Source: Gadus chalcogrammus (lineage: Eukaryota; Chordata; Actinopteri; Gadiformes; Gadidae). From it: DNA of 64,000 bases. Location: positions 8,400,124 to 8,464,123 of the forward strand of contig NC_079420.1 of assembly GCF_026213295.1 (NCBI RefSeq). The letters run 5' to 3'. The position numbers and the translations under genes were made by a program. A model generated the notes under the pieces. It was not told the origin of the DNA and searched no databases. It was given only the letters and a program-made list of their open reading frames with translations. This document shows, piece after piece, positions 61,879 through 64,000 of the stretch (positions are counted from its first letter, which is position 1; the number at the start of each line of letters is the position of its first letter).

Positions 61879-61989
61879 GTCAGGATGGCCGAGTGGTCTA
61901 AGGCGCCAGGCTCAAGGATTACTACCTTCCTCAAAGCCGAGGTTTCTGGTCTCCAATTGGAGGCGTGGGTTCAAAACCTACTTCTGACA
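61879..61989 (+). tRNA. trnL-CAA: tRNA-Leu(CAA) copy 122, edge copy
   Basis: CCAGG stem mismatch, CCAATTGG variable loop, and B box GGTTCAAAACC; followed by a diverged spacer. Confidence 0.55.
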
Positions 61990-62102
61990 ACAGATTTATA
62001 TTGTCAGTTTCATAAATTATTGTTCAAATAACTATAATTATATGGTTGATTTCTTGAGTCACATTAGTTTAATTTAGAATCGCTACTTAGTTTTTTGGTG
62101 TT

Positions 62103-62213
62103 GTCTGGATGTCCGAGCGGTCTTAGTTGCCAGACTCAAGGATTACTACCTTCCTCAAACCTGAGGTTTTTGGTCTCCAACTCGAGGCGTGGATTCAAAT
62201 CCCTCTTCTGACA
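62103..62213 (+). tRNA. trnL-CAA: tRNA-Leu(CAA) copy 123, degenerate
   Basis: GTCTGGATGTCCG, TCTTAGTTGCC, TTTTGG and GGATTCAAATCCCTC together damage the acceptor, D and anticodon arms; probably a pseudogene. Confidence 0.4.
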
Positions 62214-62325
62214 ACCTTTTTAAAACTTCAGTTTCAAAAATGATTGTTCAAATAACTATAACTATATGGTTGATTTCTTGGGTCATTTTAGGTTAATTTA
62301 GACCCTCTACTTGCTGTAGAATGAT

Positions 62326-62436
62326 GTCAGGCTGGCCGAGCAGTCTAAGGCGCCAGACTCAAGGATTACTACCTTCCTCAAATCTGAGGTTTCTGGTCTC
62401 CAACTGGAGGCGTGGGTTCAAATCCCACTTCTGATA
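62326..62436 (+). tRNA. trnL-CAA: tRNA-Leu(CAA) copy 124, edge copy
   Basis: GTCAGGCTGG and GAGCAG; 3' end CTGATA. The core of the gene is majority form. Confidence 0.65.
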
Positions 62437-62549
62437 ATTTTTTTAAATATTCAGTTTTAAAAAATCATTGTTCAACTCGCTACAATTATACGGTACATTT
62501 CTTGAGTAATTGGCGATTAATTTGGACTCTCTACTTGATTATGACAGTT

Positions 62550-62572
62550 TTCAGGATGGCCGAGCGGTCTAA
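62550..62572 (+). pseudogene. Truncated tRNA-Leu 5' end, right edge
   Basis: Only TCAGGATGGCCGAGCGGTCT and a base or two survive before unrelated sequence; the first G is T. This is the right breakpoint of the array. Confidence 0.9.
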
Positions 62573-63500
62573 TAGATTGGTGCCTACGGCCTTATATATT
62601 ATATAAATAGACATTGAAAGAACAGGATAATTTTTTTTTCATTTGAGCGATTAATGCATTGGCTAAATATTAACATTAATAACTCAATTAAATGATTAGA
62701 ACTCCCATTTCTCTTTAAGTCTCTAAACATACCTTAAGTGCAGATGGTCAGCCATGGAAATTGTAGGAATCGGTTGCTGAAAAGATTATGAACTAATGTG
62801 TTTTAATTTATGCCAACATGATCCAACTGGCACCACGAATAGAAAAGAAAATGTTTGATACGATTGAGTTGTCTTTTAAGAAAATGTTACTCAGATCCAA
62901 ACACTACATTAAATTGACATTTTGATTAGTTTAAACGAGATTATTCTGCTCAGTTCAGTTTATGTTCATGTCTCAAGACGGGAGAGTAGACTGAACTCTA
63001 TCCTATGCTACACAGATTATGCACTTGAAAATATATGGCCCTCATACAAGTGATCTATGTTCCTGCAAGGTTTAGTGAGGACCATTATGTCAGAATTTAA
63101 TTATGCTGAACCACATCCACCTGTCCGTCCTTGTAATGAATCGGATCCACCTGGCGAAATGGAATATAGCCTACACCGGAAGATTATCTAAATATATAGG
63201 CCCACCACATGGTAAATGCTTATTAAACATTAGACATGTCACAAGCAGACATCTAAGAAAATAATACGTGAGGGAGTCAGAATAGGAATTTGGTTATTCA
63301 TGTTAGATAATGTGCGCACTTCACTGCCGTCGCCTAGTAGCCTGATGCTGTGTAAGCGCGACCCCTAGAGGACATTTCACGTCATATGGTTATTTTAGTG
63401 CCCTTAATGTAGAAATGGGGAGGTAGCGTTGTTGCTCCGAAAATATATAAGGACCTATACCCTTCCAGAAGAAATACAGTAAATCATAACGATTCAGTCC
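62573..63500. other. Intergenic between array and PPIB
   Basis: AT-rich unique-looking sequence with no gene or long repeat seen. GCCTACGGCC at 62582-62591, right after the array edge, matches the first ten bases of vertebrate 5S rRNA but does not continue. Confidence 0.5.
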
Positions 63501-63523
63501 GCACCAAATCAAGTAAAGTAACC

Positions 63524-63529
63524 TTTATT
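63524..63529 (-). terminator. ppib: PPIB polyadenylation signal
   Basis: TTTATT on plus, AATAAA on minus, about 315 bp past the stop codon; the 3' UTR would run about 63.5-63.84 kb. Confidence 0.7.
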
Positions 63530-63842
63530 CAAGATTTCCTTATTTTATTACAAAAAACCAATCGCAAGAACAGCTTGGAATTGCAAATTGGAATGATTGT
63601 TGGGGGGTAATAGGAAAACTGAAAATGGACCCAAACGCTGTGGTTTTGAAATCTTGGCTGCGATTTTTGTTCTGCCGCATTTAAAAAGAAGGCACCTCCT
63701 TCTTCATCCTCATGATGACCACGGCCCCCCTCTTCATCGGGACACACAACGGGTCTGGCGTCAATTCCAAAGCGGCCAGCACCCGATCTCCTCTTCCCTC
63801 CCCTGCACACAGTGCCGTTTAATGTGATGCTTCAGTAGTGCT

Positions 63843-63965
63843 CTACTCCTTGGCCACCGCGTAGGGCTTGTCCACATCGATCTTGCCAGAGTCGCGGATG
63901 GAGACCTCGAGGAGGGGCTTGTCCCTGCTGTCGGTCTTGGTGGCCTCAATCCTCTTCACAACATC
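63843..63965 (-). CDS. ppib: Peptidyl-prolyl isomerase B (cyclophilin B), last exon only
   Basis: The exon starts after a TTTCAG acceptor (minus strand) in phase 0 and codes 40 residues before TAG at 63843-63845. It reads [20 protein letters not shown] and then [20 protein letters not shown]. Human PPIB ends [17 protein letters not shown]... and AIAKE, so the match is clear, including the short C-terminal ER-retention-type tail. PPIB folds proline-containing proteins, notably procollagen, in the endoplasmic reticulum. The catalytic part of the gene lies beyond the window's right edge. In human, PPIB and OAZ2 are also neighbours on 15q22 (from memory). Confidence 0.93.
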   Translation of the reverse strand, partial: DVVKRIEATKTDSRDKPLLEVSIRDSGKIDVDKPYAVAKE

Positions 63966-64000
63966 CTGAAAGAAAAAGGATAATAAATGGAGGCTCCCAC

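Larger units (their letters stand above)
35817..62572 (+). repeat. Tandem array of 124 intron-bearing tRNA-Leu genes
   Basis: Every copy is on the plus strand. The majority gene is 111 nt: 38 nt of 5' half, a 27-nt intron after G37, then a 46-nt 3' half, giving an 84-nt class II tRNA with a long variable arm. The acceptor stem GTCAGGA/TTCTGAC pairs with one wobble and the discriminator is A. The A box is TGGCCGAGCGG and the B box GGTTCAAATCC. The anticodon stem is CCAGA/TCTGG around loop CTCAAGT. The intron folds on CCTCA/TGAGG, and G at intron position -3 can pair with C32, the contact expected for tRNA splicing endonuclease. Spacers are about 113 or 69 bp, giving 224- and 180-bp units (a few of 210 or 223). 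The spacer is conserved too, so whole genomic units were copied, not RNA. Confidence 0.97.

Noticed and set aside
35817..62572. CRISPR-like regular repeat spacing
   Set aside because: Repeats are 111-nt tRNA genes with conserved, not unique, spacers in a vertebrate genome.
36229..62606. Dozens of 60-220 residue open frames reading MAERSKAPDSRITTFL and MGSNPTSDN
   Set aside because: They are translations of the tRNA genes and spacers. The frames start at GTG or ATG inside tRNA sequence and repeat at the tRNA period.

Overview
The window reads as a teleost fish chromosome. It has intron-split vertebrate genes with GT/AG junctions, long AC/GT dinucleotide tracts and a fish-type SINE. The species cannot be fixed from the sequence; the heavy dinucleotide load is unusual even for a fish.

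Layout: (1) 1-10.6 kb has no recognisable gene, only microsatellites, a 24-base G tract and a 42-bp minisatellite. (2) 10.6-16.4 kb is a complete plus-strand PSMA4 gene (20S proteasome subunit alpha type-4). Its eight coding exons give 261 residues, the human length. (3) 17.9-28.0 kb is a complete minus-strand ornithine decarboxylase antizyme gene of the OAZ2 type. It has five coding exons, and the reading frame breaks at a programmed +1 frameshift site (TCC TGA) followed by a visible RNA pseudoknot. PSMA4 and OAZ2 converge tail to tail; antizyme delivers ornithine decarboxylase to the proteasome that PSMA4 helps build. (4) 28-35.8 kb is repeat-rich intergenic DNA, including a 921-bp hAT-type transposon with an exact 8-bp target duplication and two minisatellites. 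(5) 35.8-62.6 kb is the main feature: 124 full-length, same-strand, intron-containing tRNA-Leu genes plus a fragment at each edge, in units of about 224 or 180 bp. (6) 63.5-64 kb holds the 3' end of a minus-strand PPIB gene (cyclophilin B), cut by the window edge.

The tRNA array behaves like a satellite DNA whose monomer is a gene. It has nested higher-order repeats: an eight-gene period near 1.7 kb, a block of 28 genes copied 7.75 kb downstream, and a seven-gene 1,479-bp block duplicated again inside the second copy (7,750 + 1,479 = 9,229 bp). Its edge copies are degenerate. By reading every copy, 115 carry anticodon CAA. Nine carry others: three CTA (would read the stop codon UAG), two GAA and two AAA (Phe codons), and two TAA (still Leu). 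All long reading frames inside the array are translations of tRNA sequence and are not proteins.
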